In this document: in pieces, positions 35,434 through 42,710 of the stretch
Layout of the letters: the number at the start of each line of letters is the position of its first letter
Position numbering within the stretch: position 1 is the first letter of the stretch
The notes under the pieces: model-generated
Seen by the model: the letters and a program-made list of their open reading frames with translations, nothing else
Databases searched by the model: none
Told to the model about the DNA's origin: nothing
From: Paraburkholderia antibiotica
GTDB lineage: Bacteria > Pseudomonadota > Gammaproteobacteria > Burkholderiales > Burkholderiaceae
Reading direction: 5' to 3'
DNA length: 64,000 nt
NCBI RefSeq assembly: GCF_012927125.1
Contig: NZ_JABBFZ010000006.1
Coordinates: 124,001 to 188,000 of the forward strand
Translations under genes and position numbers: made by a program

Positions 35434-36740
35434 GCTGTTACCCCGTATTGCTGGGCAACGTGCATCGCGTCGACGAGCTGTATCCGCTCGCCGATCCACC
35501 GCATTGGCGGAATCGCCATGCTGTTTCCGAGAGCCTTGTAGCGCAGGCCGTCGGCCGCCCGTTTTCCGTTAAATGGGATCGCGGTATAGCCGTCCGGAAA
35601 GCCTTGCAGGCGTTCGCATTCGAGAGGCGTCAGGCGACGAACAGCTACATCACACAGCGCCACGGCCCCCACGCCGATACCCGCCCGGCCACCGCTCGGC
35701 GTCAGGACCGCGTTCGCCGTACCGTCCTGCCTGTATTCGAGTTCGTGCCCGCCAGCCCGACCACGCACCGCCAACGTGTATGGCTGAAGGACGGCGAGGT
35801 GGCCGCCGCCGCTCTGCTGCGAATGTGCGTGTCCCATGCTTCGCAGCGTTGATGCAATCTCGCCAACGCCGAAACCGTTGCTTCCCGACGCCTTGCAATC
35901 GAACGCAATCGGAATGATCGGCGTCCCGCGACCAGTGCCGTCCTCGCTCGCATCGAACCCCTCGCCGCGCAGTGCATGCGCGACGAGCAGCGTTTCCGAT
36001 TCGGCATCGATGCGCTGATTGCTCGCCGTCAGTGCTCGCGCAACGACCGGGACCACAGGCACAAAGTGATTTACTGCGGCTCCCTCGGGTCGGCCTCCCG
36101 CGCCACCGCTAAAAGCGCAGCGTGTAAGGGCTCCGGCAACGTCTTGCGCCGCTTTTCTGCACGGCGGAGGATGCCCGCGCAGGCTTTCGCGCTCAAAAAG
36201 TACCGCTGCAGGTGGTCGCCAGTCTCCAAGATATCCGACAACGAACACACGCCGTCGTCGTTGAGGGACGGCGCGAGCGTGTGATTCCACTCGGACGTAC
36301 TGAGCGTCAAGAACCCGGTAGGCAAACCCATACCCGAGTTCTGCCAGCCCCCCGAGCAGGGTTCCAAATGCCCTTCCGCCGTCGACCGACAGCACGCCGG
36401 GGACGTTTTCCCATACCAGCCAGCTGGGCCGATATCGTGCAGCAATGGCAAGATAGGTAAGCATGAGGTTGCCACGCGGATCTGCCAGTCCCTTTCGAAG
36501 TCCGGCGATGCTGTACGACTGGCAGGGAGTTCCGCCGACGAGAAGATCGATAGTTGCATCGGGCCAGCTCCTGAATTTCGTCATGTCGCCGAGGTTTGGC
36601 ACAGTCGGATAGTGATGCGCGAGAACGGCGCACGGAAACGGTTCGATCTCGCTGAGAAAGGCCGTGCGCCAGCCGAGCGAATGCCACGCAACCGAGGCAG
36701 CTTCGATACCAGAGCAGACCGAGCCGAATCGAATGCTCAT
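35430..36740 (-). CDS. DNA cytosine-5 methyltransferase
   Basis: The 436-residue protein has the C5-methyltransferase motifs in order: FGSVCSGIEAASVAWHSLGW (motif I), GGTPCQSYS with catalytic Cys73 (IV), WENVPGVLS at 110 (VI), and a late LTPLECERLQGFPDG followed by ALGNSMA (IX-X). No restriction enzyme gene adjoins it, so it probably protects phage DNA from host restriction. It is coupled to small genes on both sides. Confidence 0.93.
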   Translation of the reverse strand: MSIRFGSVCSGIEAASVAWHSLGWRTAFLSEIEPFPCAVLAHHYPTVPNLGDMTKFRSWPDATIDLLVGGTPCQSYSIAGLRKGLADPRGNLMLTYLAIAARYRPSWLVWENVPGVLSVDGGRAFGTLLGGLAELGYGFAYRVLDAQYVRVESHARAVPQRRRRVFVVGYLGDWRPPAAVLFERESLRGHPPPCRKAAQDVAGALTRCAFSGGAGGRPEGAAVNHFVPVVPVVARALTASNQRIDAESETLLVAHALRGEGFDASEDGTGRGTPIIPIAFDCKASGSNGFGVGEIASTLRSMGHAHSQQSGGGHLAVLQPYTLAVRGRAGGHELEYRQDGTANAVLTPSGGRAGIGVGAVALCDVAVRRLTPLECERLQGFPDGYTAIPFNGKRAADGLRYKALGNSMAIPPMRWIGERIQLVDAMHVAQQYGVTA

Positions 36741-36883
36741 ACGTTGCTCGCGCGATGCGCTGGGGCCGCTTCCACCGTCCGCGCATCATCGTCGGGATTT
36801 GCGACACACCACGCGACGACCACGGCAATCGCGATCAGCCAGATCGCCCAAAGCGGCAAAATCTTGTGTTTTGATTCCGGCAT
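36737..36883 (-). CDS. 48-residue single-pass membrane protein
   Basis: The reading frame starts MPESKHKILPLWAIWLIAIA and has one strongly hydrophobic segment at residues 10-27, then an acidic tail. Its stop overlaps the methyltransferase ATG (ATGA). The orientation suggests a short cytoplasmic basic N-terminus. Its function is unknown; small membrane proteins are common in phage early operons. Confidence 0.6.
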   Translation of the reverse strand: MPESKHKILPLWAIWLIAIAVVVAWCVANPDDDARTVEAAPAHRASNV

Positions 36884-36893
36884 CACCGCACCT

Positions 36894-37103
36894 CTACTGG
36901 TAAAGAAAACGACGCTTCGAGATTTCGCGCAGCAACGGACGAAGCACTTGCATTGCGCCGGCTTCTGCGCGGTCTGATTCGGTAGTGCGCGGCGGAACAG
37001 ATAGATCGGGCAGCGCGCGCAGCGCGCCAGCGCCTACACCGATCTCGCTTAAATCCTCGATAAGCATTTCCCGCGGCGTCGGCGTGTAGGCGAGCGTGCT
37101 CAC
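36894..37103 (-). CDS. small hypothetical early protein
   Basis: About 69 residues, starting at a GTG 1 base after the adenine methyltransferase stop. It has an acidic helix (REMLIEDLSEIGVG) and a basic C-terminus (LREISKRRFLY). The longer ORF to 37229 would lie inside the methyltransferase and is rejected. No family is recognised. Confidence 0.5.
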   Translation of the reverse strand: MSTLAYTPTPREMLIEDLSEIGVGAGALRALPDLSVPPRTTESDRAEAGAMQVLRPLLREISKRRFLYQ

Positions 37104-37104
37104 G

Positions 37105-38028
37105 TCAGGTCCGCCCAGCCGCTTCCACAAAGAGCGGCAATTCGGCTTCATCTGTCGACGGCTCAACGTGACCCGGTTCGATGCCGGCCGCAGCGCAAGC
37201 GGCCGGTGAAATCCAGATCGTTTCCTCACGCATGGCCACGCCTTTTTGGCCTTGTGCCCGCGCCATACACGAGACGCGAGCCCACCCGGTCAGCGTACGG
37301 TCATACAACCGCGACGCGTAGCCACTGACAATTGCCATGCCACGCAGATTCACGAGCATCGCCAACAGATCGGCGTGCTGTAGCGCTGTCATTTCGTGCC
37401 GGTAATCGCGGCCCATGCCGCGCGCGAGACCGGATCGGCTCGCGGGCAGATACGGCGGGTCGATATAGAAAAGCACGCCGGGCGCGTCGTGGTGTGCGAT
37501 CAGTTCGACCGCGGGCCTGTTTTCGATCATGACGCCGCGAAGACGCTCACCAATGGCCGCAAGCCGGCCCGGATATCGCGACCACACGCCCGCCCCATCA
37601 GCTCGCATGTCCGCCGCAAATCCGCTCAAGTTACTCGACAGACGCGCCGAGCCGGTTGCACCAAAACCCATTTGCGCACGCACGCAAAGACGACGCGCAC
37701 GCTCGACGGGATCGTCTGTAGCGTTCCATGCCGCGTCGAATTCAGCGCGCGCGTATGGCGTCAACGTGAGCGCTTCGACGAGCTGCGCCCGCTGCACGGG
37801 ATCACGCACAACGCGAAACAGATTGACAATTTCTCCGTCCAGATCGTTATAAATTTCGCCCTTGCTGCGCGGCTTCTTCAGCAGCACACTCGCGGCGCCG
37901 CCGAACGGCTCGACATAGATTTCATGCGGTGGCAGATGCGAAAGCACCCAGGCGGCAAGGCGAAACTTTCCGCCAGCGTAGGAAATGAGCGGCGCCGCAA
38001 TCGCGGCTGCGGGCGTGGCTTTATTCAT
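37105..38028 (-). CDS. DNA adenine N6-methyltransferase (D12/Dam class)
   Basis: About 307 residues. The SAM-binding motif is YAGGKFRLAAWVL near residue 17, followed by YVEPFGGAASVLL, YNDLDGEIVNLFR and the catalytic DPPY at 190-193. The ATG at 38028 fits the family and overlaps the upstream gene's stop. Such phage enzymes mimic host or restriction-system methylation to protect phage DNA. The recognition sequence cannot be told. Confidence 0.92.
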   Translation of the reverse strand: MNKATPAAAIAAPLISYAGGKFRLAAWVLSHLPPHEIYVEPFGGAASVLLKKPRSKGEIYNDLDGEIVNLFRVVRDPVQRAQLVEALTLTPYARAEFDAAWNATDDPVERARRLCVRAQMGFGATGSARLSSNLSGFAADMRADGAGVWSRYPGRLAAIGERLRGVMIENRPAVELIAHHDAPGVLFYIDPPYLPASRSGLARGMGRDYRHEMTALQHADLLAMLVNLRGMAIVSGYASRLYDRTLTGWARVSCMARAQGQKGVAMREETIWISPAACAAAGIEPGHVEPSTDEAELPLFVEAAGRT

Positions 38029-38249
38029 GTTTGCGTCGCCCGGCTTCTTCGACAGCAATCTCGCGCGACCATCAGCGCTTCTGCACGCGTCAATCCGAAT
38101 TGACCGCCCTTCAATTGCTCGTACCAGTGAAGCTCGCGGCCACTGAATGCGAAATAGCCGCCGCGCGCTTCTGGCGTGTTTTGAAACGGGCCACATTCCA
38201 AAATGCCCGGCTCGATTTCGCGGGCCTCGCCATTTGTTGGATAGCTCAT
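38025..38249 (-). CDS. hypothetical 74-residue early protein
   Basis: The product has mixed strands and a C-terminal helix (GLTRAEALMVARDCCRRSRA) and includes a Tyr/Trp-rich ELHWYEQLKGG segment. It overlaps the adenine methyltransferase at its end and a smaller ORF at its start. The function is unknown. Confidence 0.6.
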   Translation of the reverse strand: MSYPTNGEAREIEPGILECGPFQNTPEARGGYFAFSGRELHWYEQLKGGQFGLTRAEALMVARDCCRRSRATQT

Positions 38250-38428
38250 TTGAGCCTCAGGCTAAAATGCGCGCCGTTTCGCGCAGTATTTTTTGCGTAA
38301 CGCCATGCAGAACGGGGCGCGCGCACAATGCCAGGCCATGTGCCAGGCGTCACAACCAACATGAGAAATGTACGGATAGCCGTTTCAGCTTCGCCAAAGG
38401 CATCAAATGACGTTTTCTTCACTTTCAT
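38246..38428 (-). CDS. possible 60-residue early protein
   Basis: This ORF ends in the ATGA overlap with the next gene, which supports it. The AGGAA lies almost against its ATG, a poor distance, and its 5' end collides with a plus-strand ORF. It has a hydrophobic centre (IRTFLMLVVTPGTWPGIV). Either this or the plus-strand ORF may be unreal. Confidence 0.35.
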   Translation of the reverse strand: MKVKKTSFDAFGEAETAIRTFLMLVVTPGTWPGIVRAPRSAWRYAKNTARNGAHFSLRLK

Positions 38429-38733
38429 TTCCTTTATCCGAAAAAAAGATGGCCAAAAAACTTAACTCCAAAACGCCTGCATCTATGAGTGACGTTGCAG
38501 CTTTCAGTGAGGCGAATCTTTTCACTGTTGGGGCAGTCATTGCGCGCGTTGTACCCTTATTCCTCCGGTATCCCGTCACTGATCAGGCAAGTCTGGATAG
38601 ATTGATTGATGCCCTCAAGTCTTTGGGCATTGAGCTTGAGGCGGACTCGCCGACGTTCAGCGTCAACGTTATGACCGGAATCATCAGTGAGCTGATTGAC
38701 CATCCGAAAAGCGTCTTTCCCGACGCTTTCTAG
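38407..38733 (+). CDS. possible plus-strand cargo protein inside early operon
   Basis: The 108-residue product has a well-balanced, helix-rich composition (DQASLDRLIDALKSLGIELE) and lower GC than its neighbours. AAAGG lies 6 bases before the ATG at 38407; an inner ATG at 38449 is the alternative. It runs against the early operon, as independently expressed prophage cargo genes often do. It conflicts with the minus-strand ORF 38557-38883. No family is recognised. Confidence 0.45.
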   Translation: MTFSSLSFPLSEKKMAKKLNSKTPASMSDVAAFSEANLFTVGAVIARVVPLFLRYPVTDQASLDRLIDALKSLGIELEADSPTFSVNVMTGIISELIDHPKSVFPDAF

Positions 38734-38883
38734 CCGCAGTTGAATGCTCATCGCCTCGACGCGGCGCACCCGAGCGATGAGCCCCCGGCGCCGCGCCATT
38801 TGTTCCTGATTGCTCGCGCGGATAAGGCGCCTGATTGCGTTCATTTCAACCACCTTTAAATCAGTAGTCCTGTCGATATTCAT
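38557..38883 (-). CDS. possible small basic early protein, conflicting with a plus-strand ORF
   Basis: The ORF of 108 codons reads MNIDRTTDLKVVEMNAIRRL and continues with many Arg residues. It lies in line with the early operon, and GGGGTTGAACA precedes its ATG, the same leader sequence found before 39669. The first 50 codons lie outside the plus-strand ORF and look the more convincing part. It is one of two alternatives for this place. Confidence 0.4.
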   Translation of the reverse strand: MNIDRTTDLKVVEMNAIRRLIRASNQEQMARRRGLIARVRRVEAMSIQLRLESVGKDAFRMVNQLTDDSGHNVDAERRRVRLKLNAQRLEGINQSIQTCLISDGIPEE

Positions 38884-38969
38884 TGTTCAACCCCTTGATT
38901 CAATGCGTTTTGACGTTGGTCCGCGATGCGCGTCGATTAGCGAAATCGACGGTTGACGATTCGGGCTGG

Positions 38970-39326
38970 CTATGGAGCGCGGATCGGCGGCCGGTCCTTT
39001 ACCGGACCCACTGCGGCAGCTTTCGCGATAACCACGGCGCGGTGCCGCATCGCGCGTTCAATGGCTGATTTCAGACTTCCGGCGGCGATAGCGTCGCGGA
39101 CACGTTCCGATGCGCAGAGAACCGCGCCGGCGCGTGAGCTGCCCCAACCGATCATCAGGCCCGACTCCGTGTGCGTGACGATCCAGCGCTGTGCGTCATC
39201 GCGTGGAAGCCACCCGTTACAGTGGACGCCGAACGTAAGCCCGAGATCGTTCTCAATCTCGACGGCCTCGCCCAGGATCATGACCGGCCCACCTTCGTAC
39301 AGGACTTCATAGCGGATCGGTTTCAT
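38970..39326 (-). CDS. hypothetical early protein
   Basis: About 118 residues. It starts MKPIRYEVLYEGGPVMILGE and continues with a strand-rich half followed by a helix (ERVRDAIAAGSLKSAIERAM). The ATG at 39326 lies 3 bases after the stop of the previous gene, and the longer ORF to 39479 would overlap it. No family is recognised. Confidence 0.6.
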   Translation of the reverse strand: MKPIRYEVLYEGGPVMILGEAVEIENDLGLTFGVHCNGWLPRDDAQRWIVTHTESGLMIGWGSSRAGAVLCASERVRDAIAAGSLKSAIERAMRHRAVVIAKAAAVGPVKDRPPIRAP

Positions 39327-39328
39327 GC

Positions 39329-39520
39329 TCACCACTCCCCGCCCAAGCCGTTCAACAGGTGCAGCGCGTCGCGAGCGCGGCAGATCAACGAAGCTTCGGC
39401 AAGGGTCAGGTTCACGCGCTCGCGCCGCTCCAACTCGCGGACCGTGGTGAGCTCCTGTCGGGCATGTGTGACTTCCCACCTGTACACATCCCGATATGAA
39501 TCGTGCGCGGCGGAAATCAT
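39329..39520 (-). CDS. hypothetical 63-residue early protein
   Basis: The product is mostly helical and charged (THARQELTTVRELERRERVN). Its ATG overlaps the stop of the first early gene (ATGA), which fixes the start. The function is unknown. Confidence 0.55.
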   Translation of the reverse strand: MISAAHDSYRDVYRWEVTHARQELTTVRELERRERVNLTLAEASLICRARDALHLLNGLGGEW

Positions 39521-39669
39521 GCGGCCACCCCGAGGCGTTGACACACGACTGCGCAAGTCCACCTCTGGACTAAGCCGATCATGCGATCCATCCATGCACG
39601 GAGGTGCGGTCCGACGAGCTGGCGCGCGAGCGCCGAAGGTGTAAGTGTTTGTTGCCGAGAAACCGACAT
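39517..39669 (-). CDS. first early-operon gene, 50 residues
   Basis: The ATG at 39669 follows AGGGGA, and the palindrome GTTCAA-CCCC-TTGAAC lies just upstream. The product starts MSVSRQQTLTPSALARQLVG, has a possible small HTH (LTPSALARQLVGPHLRAW) and two Cys. In P2 the first early gene is cox, a small HTH excisionase/repressor, so a Cox-like role is a reasonable guess from position only. Confidence 0.5.
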   Translation of the reverse strand: MSVSRQQTLTPSALARQLVGPHLRAWMDRMIGLVQRWTCAVVCQRLGVAA

Positions 39670-39681
39670 TTGCAATCCCCT

Positions 39682-39697
39682 GTTCAACCCCTTGAAC
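39682..39697. promoter_or_regulatory. operator-like palindrome GTTCAA-CCCC-TTGAAC
   Basis: Perfect 6-bp arms lie in the leader of the first early gene. A decayed copy (GTTCAA-CCCC-TTGATT) precedes the ORF starting at 38883. Similar GTTCA/TGAAC half-sites lie in the early promoter. A repressor or Cox site is likely but not shown. Confidence 0.5.
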
Positions 39698-39779
39698 TGT
39701 GAAAGAAAAGATTCGCCCGGCAATCGGATAGCAAGTCCGATCCGGCGGGGTTGAGAACCGGTGCCGGGCGACGGTTCGA

Positions 39780-39809
39780 AGAATAGTTCACCACCACTGA
39801 ACATGTCAA
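39780..39809 (-). promoter_or_regulatory. early promoter with embedded operator
   Basis: On the minus strand TTGACA (39804-39809) and TATTCT (39780-39785) are 18 bases apart and point at the early operon. The spacer contains GTTCA-N7-TGAAC (39786-39802), and a further TGAAC half-site lies at 39817-39821. This fits a Pe promoter silenced by the divergent repressor. Confidence 0.55.
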
Positions 39810-39897
39810 CTACACATGAACGTTTTCTATTGGTGTACGTTGCCTGGCTGCGAGCGTTCGCGTACCCTTGACGTAGGGTTGAAACAAGGGGTTTTGA

Positions 39898-40227
39898 ATG
39901 AAAACTACGATTGAATGGCTGGATGCCGTAAAGGAGGCGCTTGAACTGCCCTCCGATTACGCGGCCGCGTCCGTGTTGGGCGTGACGCGCTCCGCCGTTA
40001 GCGCTTACCGGAACGGCAAATCGACCTTTGATGACGAAACCTGCATAAAGGTGGCGGACATTCTCGGCGTGCCACGCGCCGCGGTTCTCGCATCGATGCT
40101 TGCGCAGCGTGCAAAAAGCGAGGAGACGCGGAAGGTTTGGATTGAGGTATTGGAAAAATTTTCCAAGGGTTTTCGGAAGCTGGCGCTATCCGCTAACGCT
40201 TGTGGAGGCCTCTCTCCACAGGCTTAG
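39898..40227 (+). CDS. small HTH protein, probable prophage repressor
   Basis: The 109-residue protein has an HTH at about residues 17-45 (SDYAAASVLGVTRSAVSAYR, then NGKSTFDDET) of the kind seen in DUF3693-type phage proteins. AAGGGG precedes the ATG by 6 bases. It is divergent from the early operon, the place of the P2 C repressor, and in P2 an integrase would follow. Here only a terminator and the candidate attR follow. Another regulatory role is possible. Confidence 0.65.
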   Translation: MKTTIEWLDAVKEALELPSDYAAASVLGVTRSAVSAYRNGKSTFDDETCIKVADILGVPRAAVLASMLAQRAKSEETRKVWIEVLEKFSKGFRKLALSANACGGLSPQA

Positions 40228-40231
40228 CGCC

Positions 40232-40256
40232 AGCTAAAAGTTAGCTCAGGCTTTTT
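40232..40256 (+). terminator. terminator after repressor gene
   Basis: AGCTAA-AAG-TTAGCT forms a 6-bp stem followed, after CAGG, by C and five T. A larger imperfect inverted repeat with arms near GTGGAG/CTCCAC overlaps the gene's last codons (about 40190-40229). The T-run abuts the candidate attR core. Confidence 0.6.
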
Positions 40257-40265
40257 ATATTATGT
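40254..40265. repeat. candidate attR core
   Basis: TTTATATTATGT repeats the sequence at 4766-4777. It lies directly past the last phage gene and its terminator. The enclosed length matches an intact P2 relative, which supports the pairing. Confidence 0.4.
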
Positions 40266-40378
40266 CAAATTAAATAATGAAGAGGAAACCCGGCAGGACG
40301 ACGGCGGACCAAGCTTCAGCGTTCCCCCAGAAGGATTAGATCGGGGCCTTGTCATGGCGTCAGCGGCTTCTGATCAAT

Positions 40379-41308
40379 TCAGCGTTGTTGCATCACCTTG
40401 ATCAGCTGAGTCCACAGAAATTCGGCGGCGGGCGACAAGCGCCGGCCCACACGACGTATCACCTGACTACCAAATTCACGGGCAATCGGATGGTCGATTT
40501 CCAGTGCCACGAGCTTTCCCGCGTCCAGATACTGCCGCGCCGCATCTGTCGACATGAAAGCGACGCCGAGACCCGCGGCCGCGATCGCCTGAGCTGCGGA
40601 GAACAGATCACACCGATACGTCGGCGTCAGATTCAGCCGCTCCGCCCGGATCAGGGAGTCGAGATAATTCTGAACCCCGAAGCGGGCTGGCATGAAGATC
40701 AACCGATGGCTAGCCAGTTGCTCGACCCGAATCCTCCGTTGGCTTGCCAATACGTGCTGCGGACTGACGAGCGCACAGAGCGGCGCCGAGCGAAACGCGC
40801 GGGTGCGAATCGCCGGGTCACTGCTGCCACCCGCGCACAAGCCCATATCGACCTCGTCATTTCGGACCATCACAATAATCTCGGCGGTCGCACCACTGCG
40901 TAACTCCACCACGATGTCCGGGAACTGCACGCTGAACTGTTCGAGCACCGTGGCAAGCAGGTTCTCGACGAACCCTTCGCCGATGCCGATTTCCAGCCGC
41001 CCACGGCGCAGGCCTCGGTATTCCTCGAGCTGCGCCAGCATCTCCCCGTCGCGCCGTGTGCTATCGCGAAAGTGCTCGACAAGGCTTCTACCGATCTCCG
41101 TCAGCGCCACGCGTCGGCCGCGCCGTTCGAGCAGTGCGACTCCGTACATCCGTTCGAGATGCGCCACCTGCCGGCTGATGACCGAGCCGTTGATCGAAAG
41201 TGCGTCCGCTGCCGCACGCACCCCACCATGCACCTCGATCTCATGCAGATAGCGCAAGCTGCGGGTGCTGAGCGCGCTGTTATACGGCGTTTCGGGAGAG
41301 CCCGGCAT
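40379..41308 (-). CDS. LysR-family transcriptional regulator
   Basis: About 309 residues with an N-terminal winged HTH (SLRYLHEIEVHGGVRAAADA, then LSINGSVISRQVAHLERMYG) and a LysR effector domain. The ATG at 41308 is preferred; one at 41338 is possible. It is divergent from the M20 amidohydrolase gene across about 107 bases and probably regulates that cluster. Without the prophage it would lie just upstream of the MFS gene at 4566, in the same direction. Confidence 0.88.
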   Translation of the reverse strand: MPGSPETPYNSALSTRSLRYLHEIEVHGGVRAAADALSINGSVISRQVAHLERMYGVALLERRGRRVALTEIGRSLVEHFRDSTRRDGEMLAQLEEYRGLRRGRLEIGIGEGFVENLLATVLEQFSVQFPDIVVELRSGATAEIIVMVRNDEVDMGLCAGGSSDPAIRTRAFRSAPLCALVSPQHVLASQRRIRVEQLASHRLIFMPARFGVQNYLDSLIRAERLNLTPTYRCDLFSAAQAIAAAGLGVAFMSTDAARQYLDAGKLVALEIDHPIAREFGSQVIRRVGRRLSPAAEFLWTQLIKVMQQR

Positions 41309-41415
41309 ATCATCTTCTGTTGATATGAAAGTCAACATTATCGGTCATCAAACGTCATTGATCGGCATTTATTGCGGCGAAATACTGATGTCATTCCTGA
41401 CTTGCCTTTAACCCT

Positions 41416-42612
41416 ATGCCCATGGCAGCTCCCCAGCCGTTCTGCTCCCTTGACGACACCCACGATCTCCGCGACGAATTGAGCGGAATTCGCCATCATT
41501 TGCATCGACATCCGGAACTCGCCTATCAGGAGTTCAAAACCTCCGACTTCGTCGCGCAGAGCCTCGAAAATTGGGGCTACGCGGTCACACGGGGCCTGGG
41601 CGGCACGGGCATGGTGGCCACGCTCAAGGCCGGCGCCAGTACGCGGGCCGTGGCAGTTCGCGCCGACATGGACGCGCTACCGATCCACGAGGAAACCGGC
41701 CTGCCCTACGCCAGTTGCGAGCCCGGCCTGATGCATGCATGCGGCCACGACGGCCACACAACGATGCTGCTTGGCGCGGCACGCCACCTAGCCCGCACGC
41801 GCCGCTTCGACGGCATAGTGCACCTCGTGTTTCAGCCCGCCGAGGAAATCGGCGCGGACAGCGGTGCCAAACGCATGATCGAAGACGGCCTGTTCGAGCG
41901 CTTTCCATGCGACGCGATCTTCGGTCTGCACAACCATCCCGGCTACCCCAGCGGCACGTTCATGTCTCGCAGCGGCCCGTTCATGGCGGCTTGCGATACG
42001 GTCGAGCTGATCATTCATGGCCGCGGTGGTCACGCGGCACGGCCGCATCTCGCCGTCGACCCGGTCGTGATCGGAGCGGGCCTCGTCACCGCGCTACAGA
42101 CAGTCGTCTCGCGCAGCGTCGACCCGATGCAGAGCGCGGTCGTCACCGTTGGCGCGTTCAATGCCGGACATGCCGCGAACGTGATTCCGGAAAAGGCGCG
42201 GCTGCAGATCAGCGTGCGCTCGTTCGACGCAACGGTCCGCGCACTCCTCGAATCGCGTATCCGCGCGCTCGCGCAGGCGCATGCGGAGGCCTACGGCGCT
42301 CGCATCGAGATCGGCTATGTGCCGGGCTATCCGGTGGTGGTCAATAGCGCGCCCGAGACAGAACTGGCGCTGCAGGTAGCGCGTGAGCTGGTGGGCGACG
42401 AACGGGTGATCGACGGATTCGGCCCGATCGCGGGTAGCGAGGATTTTGCTTACTACCTGCAGGAAAAGCCCGGGTGCTTCCTGCGCCTGGGCAACGGGGA
42501 AGGAGCGCCGATGCTGCACAACGCGTCCTACGATTTCAACGACGATAACCTCACGGTGGGCGCTGCCTACTGGACGCGTCTCGTTGAGCGATTCCTCGCC
42601 TTGAAGCCATAA
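41416..42612 (+). CDS. M20-family amidohydrolase (hippurate/N-acyl amino acid hydrolase type)
   Basis: This 398-residue zinc peptidase-like enzyme has RADMDALPIHEETGLPYASC and HACGHDGHTTMLLGAA (metal-binding Asp, Cys and His residues), QPAEEIGADSGA with the catalytic Glu pair, and a late GSEDFAYYLQEKPGCF. Such enzymes remove acyl groups from amino acids or hydrolyse hippurate or indole-acetyl amino acids. A paralogue follows. The substrate is unknown. Confidence 0.9.
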   Translation: MPMAAPQPFCSLDDTHDLRDELSGIRHHLHRHPELAYQEFKTSDFVAQSLENWGYAVTRGLGGTGMVATLKAGASTRAVAVRADMDALPIHEETGLPYASCEPGLMHACGHDGHTTMLLGAARHLARTRRFDGIVHLVFQPAEEIGADSGAKRMIEDGLFERFPCDAIFGLHNHPGYPSGTFMSRSGPFMAACDTVELIIHGRGGHAARPHLAVDPVVIGAGLVTALQTVVSRSVDPMQSAVVTVGAFNAGHAANVIPEKARLQISVRSFDATVRALLESRIRALAQAHAEAYGARIEIGYVPGYPVVVNSAPETELALQVARELVGDERVIDGFGPIAGSEDFAYYLQEKPGCFLRLGNGEGAPMLHNASYDFNDDNLTVGAAYWTRLVERFLALKP

Positions 42613-42710
42613 GCCGCATTGATATCGTTAGAGGCGCGCTCACGCTTCGCGCGACATCCAGCATTCTCAAACGCATTCAACACTGAATCTCCGGCAAAAG
42701 AAATCGACAC

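Larger units (their letters stand above)
4766..40265. mobile_element. P2-like myovirus prophage, about 35.5 kb, integrase not found
   Basis: Homologues of essentially the whole P2 morphogenetic set are present in P2 order, with divergent P/Q, a gpA-type replication initiator, Ogr-type activators and a divergent small HTH repressor. The length is that of an intact P2 relative. Every structural ORF is open, so it may be functional. No tyrosine or serine recombinase reading frame can be seen anywhere, including the usual position next to the repressor. The ends are inferred from the 12-bp repeat. The element sits between the MFS operon and a LysR gene that would otherwise be directly upstream of it. 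Confidence 0.85.
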
